DNA from: Astropecten irregularis
Taxonomy: Eukaryota; Echinodermata; Asteroidea; Paxillosida; Astropectinidae
DNA length: 64,000 nucleotides
Direction: 5' to 3'
NCBI GenBank assembly: GCA_963971285.1
Contig: OZ020247.1
Location: forward strand, 15,706,614-15,770,613
Below are positions 49,501-61,500 of this stretch, piece after piece (positions within the stretch are counted from its first letter, which is position 1; every line of letters starts with the position of its first letter). A program made the position numbers and the translations under genes. The notes under the pieces are model-generated. The model was not told where the DNA came from and did not search any database. It saw only the letters and a program-made list of their open reading frames with translations.

Positions 49501-52500
49501 TCCCGAGACCCGTTTTTTCCTGGGGCCTCGCAGAAATAGGCGAGTTCCCCAATTGTTCAAATATTTTCTTTGAACCCCGATGTACTCATATCATTCAATA
49601 TGTCGTCCCTCGGGCTTTTTTACTATCCGTATTATCCCCTTCCGCTCGTGTTAGCGCAATGGGTGCTGTTGCAACCTCATATAAATGCCCCTGGCGGGCT
49701 TGTGTTTGGTTGCTCCTTGCTAAGGCTGTTGCTTCATAAGTTTTTTGAAACTTTGATCTCTTGCCTGGCCTCCTTGCCCTGCCCTCAGTTGGGCACACAA
49801 GTTATGCCGGGGTTTGCCTTAGTTACAGTGCCCCTCTCTGTATACAATAGCATCTCGCATACCCACCGCCTTTTGCCGGTGCCAGTCTATGCATAAGTAG
49901 TGGCTCTACAGGTAAGACGAGTGAAGTAGACTCCCCCCCACAGAAGTGTGGTAGGGGTCTACGAACGAGTACTTACCTGTAGAGCGTCCCCCCCTCCTCC
50001 CCACTATTCTCGATGTTTGGGCATTCCGCCCTGAGTTCAACCGAGAAAAGAGGATGCTTACGTGGCATACATGCCGCGGGGCACTGTGGGTAGGTCAATA
50101 GGGGGCGCTGTTGTATCAATTCTTAGCGTGAATACCTGACGGTCTAGGGAAATATGCATAAGTAGTGGCTCTACAGGTAAGTACTCGTTCGTAGACCCCT
50201 ACCACACTTCTGTGGGGGGGAGTTTGAGAAAGATCCTGCTAAGATCAAAACATCAGGCCCTCCTAATTTCAAGCATTAGATTTAAACATGAGGGGTTGAT
50301 TTCACAAAGCCCTACGATCGATCGTAACTCGAGTTACGAAGGATAACCCATCGTATCCTACGTAGGGCCGCAATGCATCATAAAACCTACGATTGATGGT
50401 AAGTTACGATGAGTTTGGTGAAATCGACCCCTTTTATCTTTTATTATAGTTCTTGATCATGTTGATAAGCATTGTACTACATGTATGTAGTAACTTCTCA
50501 TAGACTGATCAAAATATGACATCAAGTACCAATGTTGCTATTTTTGTAGGAACGTTTTTGCCAGGTGCATGCATACATTTGAGTTCATACATTCCAACTC
50601 CCCCCAAAATCGTTCTTTTTTTAAAATAAAAAGTCTTCTTCCTTTTGTTCAAATTTGTGAGACAGATCAGCTATCGCAAAGCAGTAAAATTGAATTATAT
50701 GGCTTGTGGGCTTAATTAAAAAACCCAGTTAATTTGAATCCTGCGCCGTTTTGAAGCCAGAAAATGCTGTTTTTATCGATTGACTTGAAAATGTGGCATT
50801 TGTGCTATCGTGGTCCATTGAATTTGTTTTTGTGTGTCTTGCATACTAAAGTCTATTGGTGACCAATGGTGCATAACCGGCCGTGACCAGATCAATTGGT
50901 GCATTAGTTAACGATGGAAAATTGGTTGCACTTATTTAAAGTACAAATGGTTTTCCCGTGGAATTTTAAGAGCCATTATACCATTAATGATTGTTTCTCT
51001 TCAATTGCTGGCCATATGTCGTGGAAGAGGATTACGGGTTTTTTTTTACGTCCGATTGATCATTACCCTGAGAAAAGAAAACCCTTCCCCAAATCCTTTG
51101 AATTTGGCCATTCAATGCAAAATGCACTTAAATGTTGTCAAATACCGGATGCTGTACAGACATTAAATCCCAGATGCACATTGTCATGTACATGATACAC
51201 TTACATTGTACACCACTTTACACAACTACAGCAATAGCAGAGGCACGTACGCACTTCGGCTGTAATGTACCGCTAATAGCTTTACTGCTCAATCTGACCA
51301 AAAACACTGAAAGTGCTTTAGAAATAATTTGCCCTTATGAAATTAAACCAAGCTCACTAGGTCTGCCACAGTGTTGGAAATTTGCCATTATAGGAAGGTT
51401 CCAACATGCATACAGTACTTGTACATGTAACCCAAGCAAGGCTCAAGCTGAAAGATAATATCATACATATGCACTTTGGCTTTTGTCATGTTTGTCAAAG
51501 AAATGCGGATATCAAGGAAGATACAGTAACAGTCATCTGTGAAAATTTCAGTCCCATACGGTGCTCTTTATTTAGAAAACAGTGAAAAAAAAACCCACTA
51601 TTTTTTGTTATCTTTTCACCCGTTATTAATACATGTAATGATAATAATAAGAACATTTTATAATGCACAACATATCCAGAGGGTGCTCAAGGCGCTTACC
51701 ATTACCTATTTTGGATCTTTAAAAGATCGGAATTTTTGGTCAAATGGTTTGACTCTTTCGTAGTACAGCATTTCAGGCAGAAAAATGTTAACAGTATGTT
51801 TTTACCCTCACCATATTTATACCCTGTATGTCATAGGTAAATCTTTGAAGATTTATGTTTCAGTATGCTACCAAAGTATGATACTACCTTTAATTAACGA
51901 CGTGGACCTACACGTTTCCTCATGGTACATGGCCAGTGCATTGATTCTGGCACTAGAGATGATCAATAACCAGTTGTGCTTTGCTGCACTATATATTGGT
52001 TCTCATCTCGGGAGGGACAAAAATGCACGCTTCCTATTGATTGTTATCCCAAATAATCAATTGATTGAAAATCAGCATATTGATCTGCGGATGGTTGAAA
52101 AAAAAACGGAGGCTAAAAACTCCAATGTGAGACCCAGGCTTTGGCTGTGACCAGTGAGTCGCGAAAGAAGAACTGAAGTGGGCCAGCATTGTGCCGAATT
52201 CACTTGCCTTCTGTTGATTTATTTACATGTATATTCCTGGGAAGTTCCTACATATAGTGTACATGTACAATATGTATATATTTCATCAATAATCAAGCCA
52301 AGTTTAGAATTTTTTAATGCATATAGAACATTGGAACTCCACTATAATGAACACCGCTATACTGAACATTTGGGATTTGCTTATACTAAACATCTTCCTT
52401 GGTGCACAATTTTTATGTACAATATACATATGTACTGTATGTACAGTATGCCCAATATGGTTCTTTAAATCACTTACATGTACATGTAGTACACTGTATA

Positions 52501-55500
52501 ATGGACAATATCTTTCGATCCCGCCATGTTCATTATGGTGCCGTTACACTGTACATGTATGCTGGTGGTTACCACAAAGTTAAAACTCTTTTGCGTTCAT
52601 ACAACGTTTTACTGTTTGTAGTTCAAACCGATCAGATATATTTTCGGCTTTGAGAGGTCACACACTGCCTTGGCCTCATACAGGCTTCCGGTTTTAATAT
52701 GTAAAACGCGCGGATTTATCTCCGTAGGGAATATAAACAAGCAATGTCATATGTGTTACATAACCTCTGCCGGGCTTCGTTGTGCTGAAACCGGATGTCG
52801 GAAAGTTATTCCGTTCGGACAGCATTTAAGCAGTTAACTCAATCGGATTTAAGCGCTAAACCCTCCTCACAAGCAGTTTTAGCTTCGTGGGTTTAGCAGT
52901 GGATGAAACCTATTGGTTTTAAATAGTTTTTTAGAGTGTCCAGACACGGATTTTTAAAATTGATCGGGATAAAACGGTGGTTTTAGCAAATTTAAAACGT
53001 GGTCTGAACGTACCCTCGGATAGTACTCAGCGTCAGAGCGTATACAAATCTTGCATTGACCTTTTGAGTAAAATGACCCATATATACCTTCAAGGCACAT
53101 GTAACACGTGGCTAAATTATACAGTTGCTGGAAATTCATCATACACATGTAGTCCCAAATGCAATCACGCCCCTCCATTTGAAAGAATAAATTGACTAGA
53201 AATCAAACCCTGTACATAACATCATGTCGCCCATTATCATGTCTATTATTGGCATTGAAATTTTTATGATTATTTCGGTTTTTTGTGGGGGAAAAAAGAA
53301 GAAAATCTTTAATCAACTGAATCCGCACAGCTGCAGAAACAAAAAATGCTTTGTTTTAAAATCCAACATCTGTTTCTGATCAATTTCTCTGGGGGCCAGA
53401 AATACAATACATACAATTGTACAGTAGTGGTTGGATTATATTCCGGTTGCTGCCGGGCAAAGTTATTGCTTGCCAAAACATTATTAGTCAATAAGGCAGG
53501 AATTCGCCTGGGAACAATAAGCGGAATGGAAATTGCATTGAATCTATAAGGGGGGTGATTAATACATGCTTAGCCATGCTGAAAAGCCAGCTGTGGATTG
53601 TAGATGCGATGAACGGGATGGAATGATGATTTGTTGATATCTATTCAAAACATGTGATGACGATACTGTACGTAACCCAAGGTTGGAAGGTAACGGGAAA
53701 GGTTTTTTCCACATATTGAATGAACAACATCCGAGTGAAATTTGTCCTAGAGAAATTGAGGAAGTTTCAGACGGGTCGGTAACCATCCATGGGCCATACA
53801 GTGATAGCCAGAGTTGTGTCTGGGTGTCTTTTGGTTAGCCCCTGTAGTCTACTGTTTTTGGACACTAAATTGTCATTGAAGGCAATTTCAATTTTTTTGT
53901 TTAAGTTGCACGGGTGTTAAGGCCATGGTTAAAATGCATTTTATTTACCACCGCCCAATGAAAAAATACACTTTACATACTGCTGCAAAATGCTCATCAA
54001 GCAAGATAATGACATGTGCTTGGAGAGTCTTAGGAAGGCCTGATGTTTCGATCCTAGCAGGATCTTTCTCAAAGGCTCGATTACAACAGGACAAGAAAAT
54101 GCGAGAAAAGATACCATAAATGAATGAGACAGAATTTCAGCTTTTTAGTACACCTGCTCTGTACAAAAGTATAGGACCTTTTAGATTTCAGCTTTTTCCT
54201 TGGTGTTTTGTGTATGGTCACTCACAACCCTGATGAAAACAAAATTATGCGAAGGAACAGAAATGTTTGGCAGACATTAGCAATTTGAAAGTATAACAAG
54301 TATCTTAATCAATTTAATCATAATCATTTGGGGGTTTGTTTAATTGGGATGCGCATTATTAAATTAACTGGTTGGTATTTAACACAACAACATCGTGTCT
54401 AGGCCTTGGCATACAGTTTTACTCTGTAGAAGTGGTTCTGTTTTAAAGGCTTTGAGATGTCATGCTTTGCCTTGGGACTGATGTTTAAATTCATTAAAAT
54501 CTATCCATTCATTGTAATTTAGCCTTTGAGCAAGATCCTGAACAGGATCAAAACTTCAGGCCATCCTACTATAAACTTTAAATCCACCCTCTGTGTTCTT
54601 GTCTACCCTTAACCAGATCCTGTCCCGGTCTTGGAGCACAGCCTTGCCCTGCAGCGCAGAGCCCAGAAGGCCCAGGACCTGGAGGTGGAGAACCAGAAAC
54701 TCAGAGAGACGCTGGACGAATACAATCTGGAGTTTGCCGAGGTGAAAAATCAAGGTACGAATCATTCTATCTCTACTAGAGGCCTTTCTCACAGCTCAGC
54801 TCCAGCTCCAGCTCCGGCTCCGTTCCTGTAATTCATGCATGTGTGCTGAAAATATAGGTTGTGATTTTCCATTGAAGCTGGAGCTCTGTTTTCTTTTTCA
54901 AACCAGAGAATCTACTTTCAAACCGTAGCCAAAAGTGCCTATTTTTGGTACCCGTTATTTTAGAATGCATCCATTCTAAAGAATGGAGCCTGAGCTGGAA
55001 CCAGAGCTTTGAGAAAGGCCCTGGGTCTCTACTGGACTCTCATCCATATATACATGTACCCTTCCTACTGACAAAAGCCCTCCTAAAACTCCTCAATGAC
55101 ACTGCCAAAACTGAGAGTGATCAAAGCCAACGACTGATCACAGGCTTTCCCGTTCTATAAACTGTTCCAGAGGTGACCATCAAAAACCTGAAGGATAAGC
55201 TGCGCGAGTATGAGGAACGGATGGAATCCACCGCCCAGACCAGGGCCAAGGAGAAAGAGAAGGAGCTGCAGAGAGAATTCCTGGACAAGGAGAGGTATGT
55301 TCTGAACAGTATGCTCTTTTTGTCCTCAGGAGGGTGACTGAAGTTGAAGCCCGGCTCACAGTCGTGTACTCATGCCTTCTGTTGTGTTCCATGGTTTCTG
55401 TTGGAACTCCATTATGTAGTGTCTAAGTAACTGATCGTCCATGTTTCCTTCCAATTCCCACAGACACCTGCAGGAAACACAGCTGAATGTCGCCACCAAA

Positions 55501-58500
55501 CTTGGAGAAGCTGAACTCAAGATACAGACTCTCCAAAATGGTGAGTATGGGCCCTTTGAGGTTAACTTCTGTCCTTTCTTGGTCATGCCTCAATCGACTT
55601 AGAACTGCTGTCGGCCGCTGCAAAACCAACCTTGAAAAATGGTGGTGCAGTGACATCGAAGACACCAGCTGCATTGTGCGGAGAGGAGCAGACCATGCAA
55701 CATCTCCTTGTCTGCTCACTTATGCCAGTGCCATGCACACCTGAGGACCTGAGGATGGCACTAACTCCCCCTGCCATACAATGCACCCAACACTGGAGTG
55801 GACTTATCTAGTGACTCAGTAACTATTTAGCGCAGTTACTCGACAAGAAGAAGAAGTTTATTTATGGTTGATGACTGTTAGAAAGATTGCAACTGACTGT
55901 GAATCTGATGATTTTGTTTTGGTTTTCTACACAGCTTTGGATGCCAGCCAGTCGGAACTGTTTGATCTCCGGGCAAAGTTTGAGGAACAGGCAGCCGCAA
56001 AGTGAGTACAGCAGTTTGTTGACAAACAACCTTGACCATCACATTGCATCTTCCCATTCTCCCACTCTCCCACTTCCGCCATTCAGACCCAACTCTAAAT
56101 CTCAAATGAGTTATTCACGAAGTGCAGCATGAAAACCTTGTTTTATATTTGTGCTCCCCACCAAGCAGATCTTTAAATTTCATTTCTTTCCTTCCTTCTC
56201 ATTTCTTAATTTGCAGGTCCGATGAAGTGGACATGCTCATGACAGACTTGGAGCGGACCAACCAGAGACAGACTGTGAATGAGAAGGAGCTGGAGTCACT
56301 GCGGACCCAGCTAGCCTCAGCCACCCAGGCCCTCCAGCAAGCTGAGCAGATGCAGAAAGCTCCCAGCGTGGTAAGTTGGCCTTGTCGGTACTATCATACT
56401 TTGGGAGGAATCCAAAACAGACATTTTCACAGATTTACGTATAAACTTAGAGGGTATAAAGATTGACCTGGTACAAGCATACCATTTTCCTGCCTGAATT
56501 GCTGTAAATGGTGACGATAAGTCTTGTATAAACTCTACTAACATTGTTTTTTTATATCATTTTTCTCATGGTAGGAGCAAGCCATTGACATCCTGACGAG
56601 ATCCAGTCTGGAGGTAGAGTTGTCCGCAAAGGAGAAAGAGGTAAGACAACTAGTCTAGTGTCTGGGGTTAGAATCCCATCTGAGCCTGGACATAGTCCCT
56701 AAAAAGGCTCTGAGTATACAGTGTTGAAATGCGACAGTAAACGGCAAACCCTTCTTTGAATGTCAAATTCCAAATATTTACTCAACTATTAATTAAAACT
56801 ACAAGAGGTCCTAGGAATCGTTTGATTTTTGTTTTCAAATTTTGGTTTGGTTTGATACTTATTTCAGATCAGTCAACTGGTTGAGGACGTGCAGAGATTG
56901 CAGGCTGCCAACGCTAAGCTGAGGGACAGCTCGGCCACTCAGATTCAGAAGTTGGAGGAGCAAGTCAGCCAGAAGAATGCCACGATACACAAACTGGTCA
57001 GTAAAGCCTGGCAGGGCGACGAAGAAAAATAAGAACATTCAATAAATTGAATTTGAGTTCACGACTGTACCATTTGGAAAGTTTTTGGAGCAAGGAGGCC
57101 TGTTGGGTCTTACATTTAGATCATTTGGTCATGTATAATCTATAGTATATTTGACTTGTTCCATCAACATATGTTGTCCTAAGTATTTGCCAATCTGTCA
57201 TCACATTCACCTTTCAGGAGGAGCAGACGCGCAGCCGGAGTGACTACGATGAGATCAAACGCGAGCTGAGCGTCCTCAAGTCAATTGAGTTCAGCAACCA
57301 CGGCAGCGACATGTCCGAGAGCGGCGACCAGGCTGAGAGCGGGGCGGCCACGCCCAAATCCCTGGAGATGCTGCTGCTGGAAAAGAACCGCGCCCTGCAG
57401 TCGGAGAACACCACCCTGAAGGTTACCAAGTCGGAAGTCAACAGTAAGTTCACATACTCATTTGTCTTTAACACATCATTAAGGCTCATACATGTAGTTG
57501 GATCCTGAGCAGCTTAAAGGTGCAGTACAGGATTGGTAACATACATGTATCCAAACAGAAATGTTCACAGATTTACGTATAATTTTCAGGGTATGAAGAT
57601 GGTGCTGGTAGAAATATACCGTTAGAATATTTTCGCCTGAAATGGTGCATTCATCCAGAAATTTGTAAAACAAAGACCGAAAACAGTTTTGATCTTGAAT
57701 TAAGATCAAAACTATTACTCTATGTTTTCTTGTGACTCAGATGTCCGATTGAGCTCAAATTTTCTCAGGTTTATAATTTCATGTACATGTTGACTAATCT
57801 AATGTTGACATTACTAATCATGTATTATACATTTAACTCTACCCGACTCCAAAGAAAGTTATTTGCTTTGAAGATTCCAGCGTAAGCCACTCAATGATTC
57901 TGGCAACTCTCACTTCTGCCTCAATTTTTAATAATATGAACATTTGAACATTAGTTCTAATCTGTGGTTCCTGCAGTTATGCCTTTTAAAAATGATTCTT
58001 TGGATGATCCTGGAAACTCTAGTCGTTTTTTATCTTAATAAATAGATTGAATTATGAGTGTATCATTGGAATTATTGGTCATCCACATGAGATGGTTAAA
58101 TTTTTTCCAAAACAATGTACAACGCTGACATTTGGCTGTAGATGACCACCTGAGTCAGATCTTACTCATTTGTCTGACAATTTCTTTGTAATCATAAATT
58201 TACGCTTTCCGCTACTGAATGGCCATGAGTTATATAAAGATATGGACTTCACGAATAGCTGAGTCAGAGTATATAACGATCGTTACAGGAATGCGTTTGA
58301 ATTGTATCTGTTTGACTTGCCCTGCCACTTAAAGGCAGCTATTAAAATTGGAGCTTGAAACTCTGCCACACGAGGGCGGTGTTTAAGGTTGGAACCAGAG
58401 TCGTAGGTTACGGAGAGAGGTGACACGATTTCAGAGTTTTTTAATCAAATGCTGTCAGCCATTTTGGTTCCAGCATTGGAACCTTTTATGTCACAATTCT

Positions 58501-61500
58501 TCTGTATCTACGGCTCTGGTTGGAACCTGATGGCCCTGCCACACGAGGGCAGTGTTTTAAGGTTGAACCTGTGTGGGAAGAGGTAAGGGGCAAAATGCAT
58601 TTGGAGTGTGTTGTGTCTTGTCCTGAAGTTGTCCCGTGTATAGAAGCATGATCAGTCACTGTACAGCCCCTTAGATCGCACGATATCAAGGGGTAGACAT
58701 TAGAGTACTAGTTTTGTCAGTTACTTTGACAAAATGTTCAAAATGGGGGCTTTTTTGATATACCTTGCATGCATGGCACTGTTTCTCAAGTTGTTGATAT
58801 GGCAATTCATATTTGTTTTTGTGAAAGTGTCCTCTTGTCCAGTGCAAAGTTCTTGAATGTATAAAAGAAATGAGCCCCTTGGAAAGTAGATGCGTCAGAG
58901 TGACCAACCACACAAACCATGCATTTTGCCTCTTCTTCTTTGCCAACTGCAGGTCCCGGGGGGTTATCCCAGGCGCAGGCATTCGCATCGCTTATCGGTC
59001 AAGAGGTCGCGGCCGCCTACAGCCAGCAGGTCATGTACGCCCAGCAGCAATCGCCTAGCGGCTCCCAGATCATCCAGCCGATCATCGTCATCCCGCCGTC
59101 GCTGGGCAATGCGGCCGCCGCCCCGCTGCAGCATCTACACATGCTGCAGCAGCAACACCACCAACAGCAACAGCAGCATCGACCGCACACGCCAACTCGG
59201 CCACGCACCCCGAAAACGGAATCACATGTCAATCCGGCCGTCGCGAACCACGAGTGGCTGGACACGATCCAGATTGCGAGGCGGGTCAAGGAGGTACTCA
59301 CAGAGCACAACATCGGTCAGAGGATTTTCGGGGAGCACGTGCTGGGGCTCAGCCAGGGCTCGGTCAGCGACATCCTCTCCAGAACCAAGACGTGGGATAA
59401 GTTGACGCTGAAAGGGCGCGAACCATTCTTGAAGATGGTACAGTTCCTCTCAGAGAGGCAGTACATCGAACAGCTGAAGATTCTGTCTTCACATAAGAAA
59501 GGTGAGTCATGTACTGCAGCTTGTATTTTGTGGATTCAATTAGAATTAGGATTTTATAGCAGAGGGTCTGATTGTATTCTGATATCAATTTAAAGAGGAT
59601 CAGTAACCTGTATACAAATTTGCAATTTTTCTGATTAACAAAATGTGTCCCCCTCTTTTGTCTTATTTAGGCAAAGAGATGACACTCGCCCAAAGTGTCA
59701 GTGGCGGCGTTGAGAACAGCGAAGGCCAGGCCCCATCCTTGAAGACCTCCACCGAAGAAGCCATCAACAACATCCTGGCCTTGGCCAAGCAAGAGATGGA
59801 GAGTAAAAACGTGACCCCGGGGATGGTACGGCCGGGCGAGAGACGCACGGACAATCCCAACACCCACACCGTCCACCGACAGAAAACCCCTCCAAGGAAC
59901 ATCACCTCCTCATCAGTGAGCGGCAGCAGCAGTAATAGCAACGCCCTCCGGCACAATGGTCAGAACATCAAAACAGAACGGTCTAAGAGCTCTGCGTGCG
60001 CACTCGCCCCGACAAACCAAATACCAGATGAGCCATGCATGAACGGTGTCTCTTCGGAGAGTGCAGACGAGGGGTCTGCGTCGCGAGACGATGCCGGGGA
60101 CATCAAGTCCTCCTTCATGTCTATCAACCCCCGAATGCCCCGTCGCACCATGGCTCCATTGACCGTCCAGCAGTACGAATATAACAAGGATCTGGACACC
60201 CTGGAGATTGCTCGGCAGGTCAGGGAGCGTCTGGCCAGGGGCAACATCCCCCAGCGTGTCTTCGGCTACCACATCATCGGGTTGTCTCAGGGCAGCGTCA
60301 GCGACATCCTGTCCAAGCCCAAGAGGTGGGACAAGCTGACGGTGAAGGGAAGGGAGCCGTTCATCCGGATGAAGCTGTGGCTGGAGGACCAGGATGGGCT
60401 TGCCTCACTCAAAGAATCTGTCAGGAAAGGTTGGTAGTTTGTTTGGCACTCTTTAATCATCCACATTTTTTCTTACAACCGTTTCCGCAAACTGATCCAC
60501 ATAAAATCTTTTTAGGTTTTCGAATGGATTTTCTTGAATGTGTCAGCATTTCAGAGGTTTTTGTATCGTTACATGTGTACCTATCCTTAATACTACATTA
60601 AGTGGTCGTCTTACATTAAGAAGTCTTTGTCAACAGCTTGACACTGTTGTTGCATGTCCAAATTGTGCTTGTCTGAATTTTAAAGTTTTCCATTTGATTT
60701 ATTTTAGCATCTGGGTTCTGGATGGAGCAGCAACGCCCGCCATCAGCTGGTACTGATACCTCTGGCCACCAGAGTGCTTCTGAGATGTCCCCAGGTCCCC
60801 CGATGCCCAGCCCCTCCCAACCCAACACGGAAGGCTCATCAACTCCAGAACCCCAGACCACCTCCTACCCGACCCAGCAGCAGCAGCAGCAACCCACCAG
60901 CCCCCTGAATCTCACCACGCCCGGCACGATGACGCCCAGTAACCCAGGCACCCCTGGCCCTTGCAGTGCCTCCTCGACTCCCACTCCGCCGGTCCAGGCG
61001 CCGGCCGCCCCTCACATGGACCTCCAGACCCCTTCACCGCCCCAGCACTTTCCTGAGCTGCCCCCGGTGCACGAGCAGGCCGCCATGATCGAGTTCCTGG
61101 ACACGTTTGAGCTGACGCGGCAGGTGAAGGCCATCCTGCAGCAGCATGGCGTCGGCCAGAAGGCCTTTGGGGAGGCCGTCCTGGGGCTCACCCAGGGATC
61201 GGTCAGTGACCTGCTCTCCAAGCCCAAGATGTGGCTGAAGCTGAGCATGAAGGGACGGGAGCCGTACATACGCATGTACCTCTGGCTGCAAGACAAGGAC
61301 GGAGTGGAAAAAGTCAAGAACTACCGACCGGTTAGAAGACGTAAGTTTGCTGAGGGTCCTATCATTACCTCTTGAAATTTAAGCATGCTTTTGAAACCCT
61401 TGATGTGGATGACACCATAGGCATCTGTATGTTTTTTTTTATTAATAATGTGAATGATAGATAAATTATTCACCAAAAATATGATATTACAAATAAATTT

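Larger units (their letters stand above)
44102..50223 (+). mobile_element. DIRS-type tyrosine-recombinase retrotransposon (decayed)
   Basis: Termini are inverted repeats (44118-44255 and 50043-50180), identical over 138 bp. An internal complementary region at 49888-49984 joins the complement of the left edge (44102-44145) to the complement of the right edge (50169-50221), the DIRS signature used to make circular intermediates. Gene order is gag-like, reverse transcriptase/RNase H, then tyrosine recombinase, all on plus and all broken by stops and frameshifts. No target duplication is expected. It sits in CUX intron 3 in the sense direction, abutting a LINE fragment on the left and a family H repeat on the right. 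Confidence 0.88.
43337..54616. other. CUX intron 3
   Basis: Holds the LINE/MITE nest (43343-44040), the DIRS element (44102-50223), MITE-C (50291-50433), a MITE-E copy (51451-51892), two family H stem-loops (53985-54080, 54517-54580) and ACATGTAC words. 50440-51130, 51900-52240 and 52650-53900 show no gene or clear repeat. Confidence 0.6.
57444..58952. other. CUX intron 11
   Basis: MITE-E fragment at about 57511-57725, a palindromic element at 58355-58590 with two GCCACACGAGGGC words, and otherwise nothing. No CASP-type exon was recognised. Confidence 0.6.
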
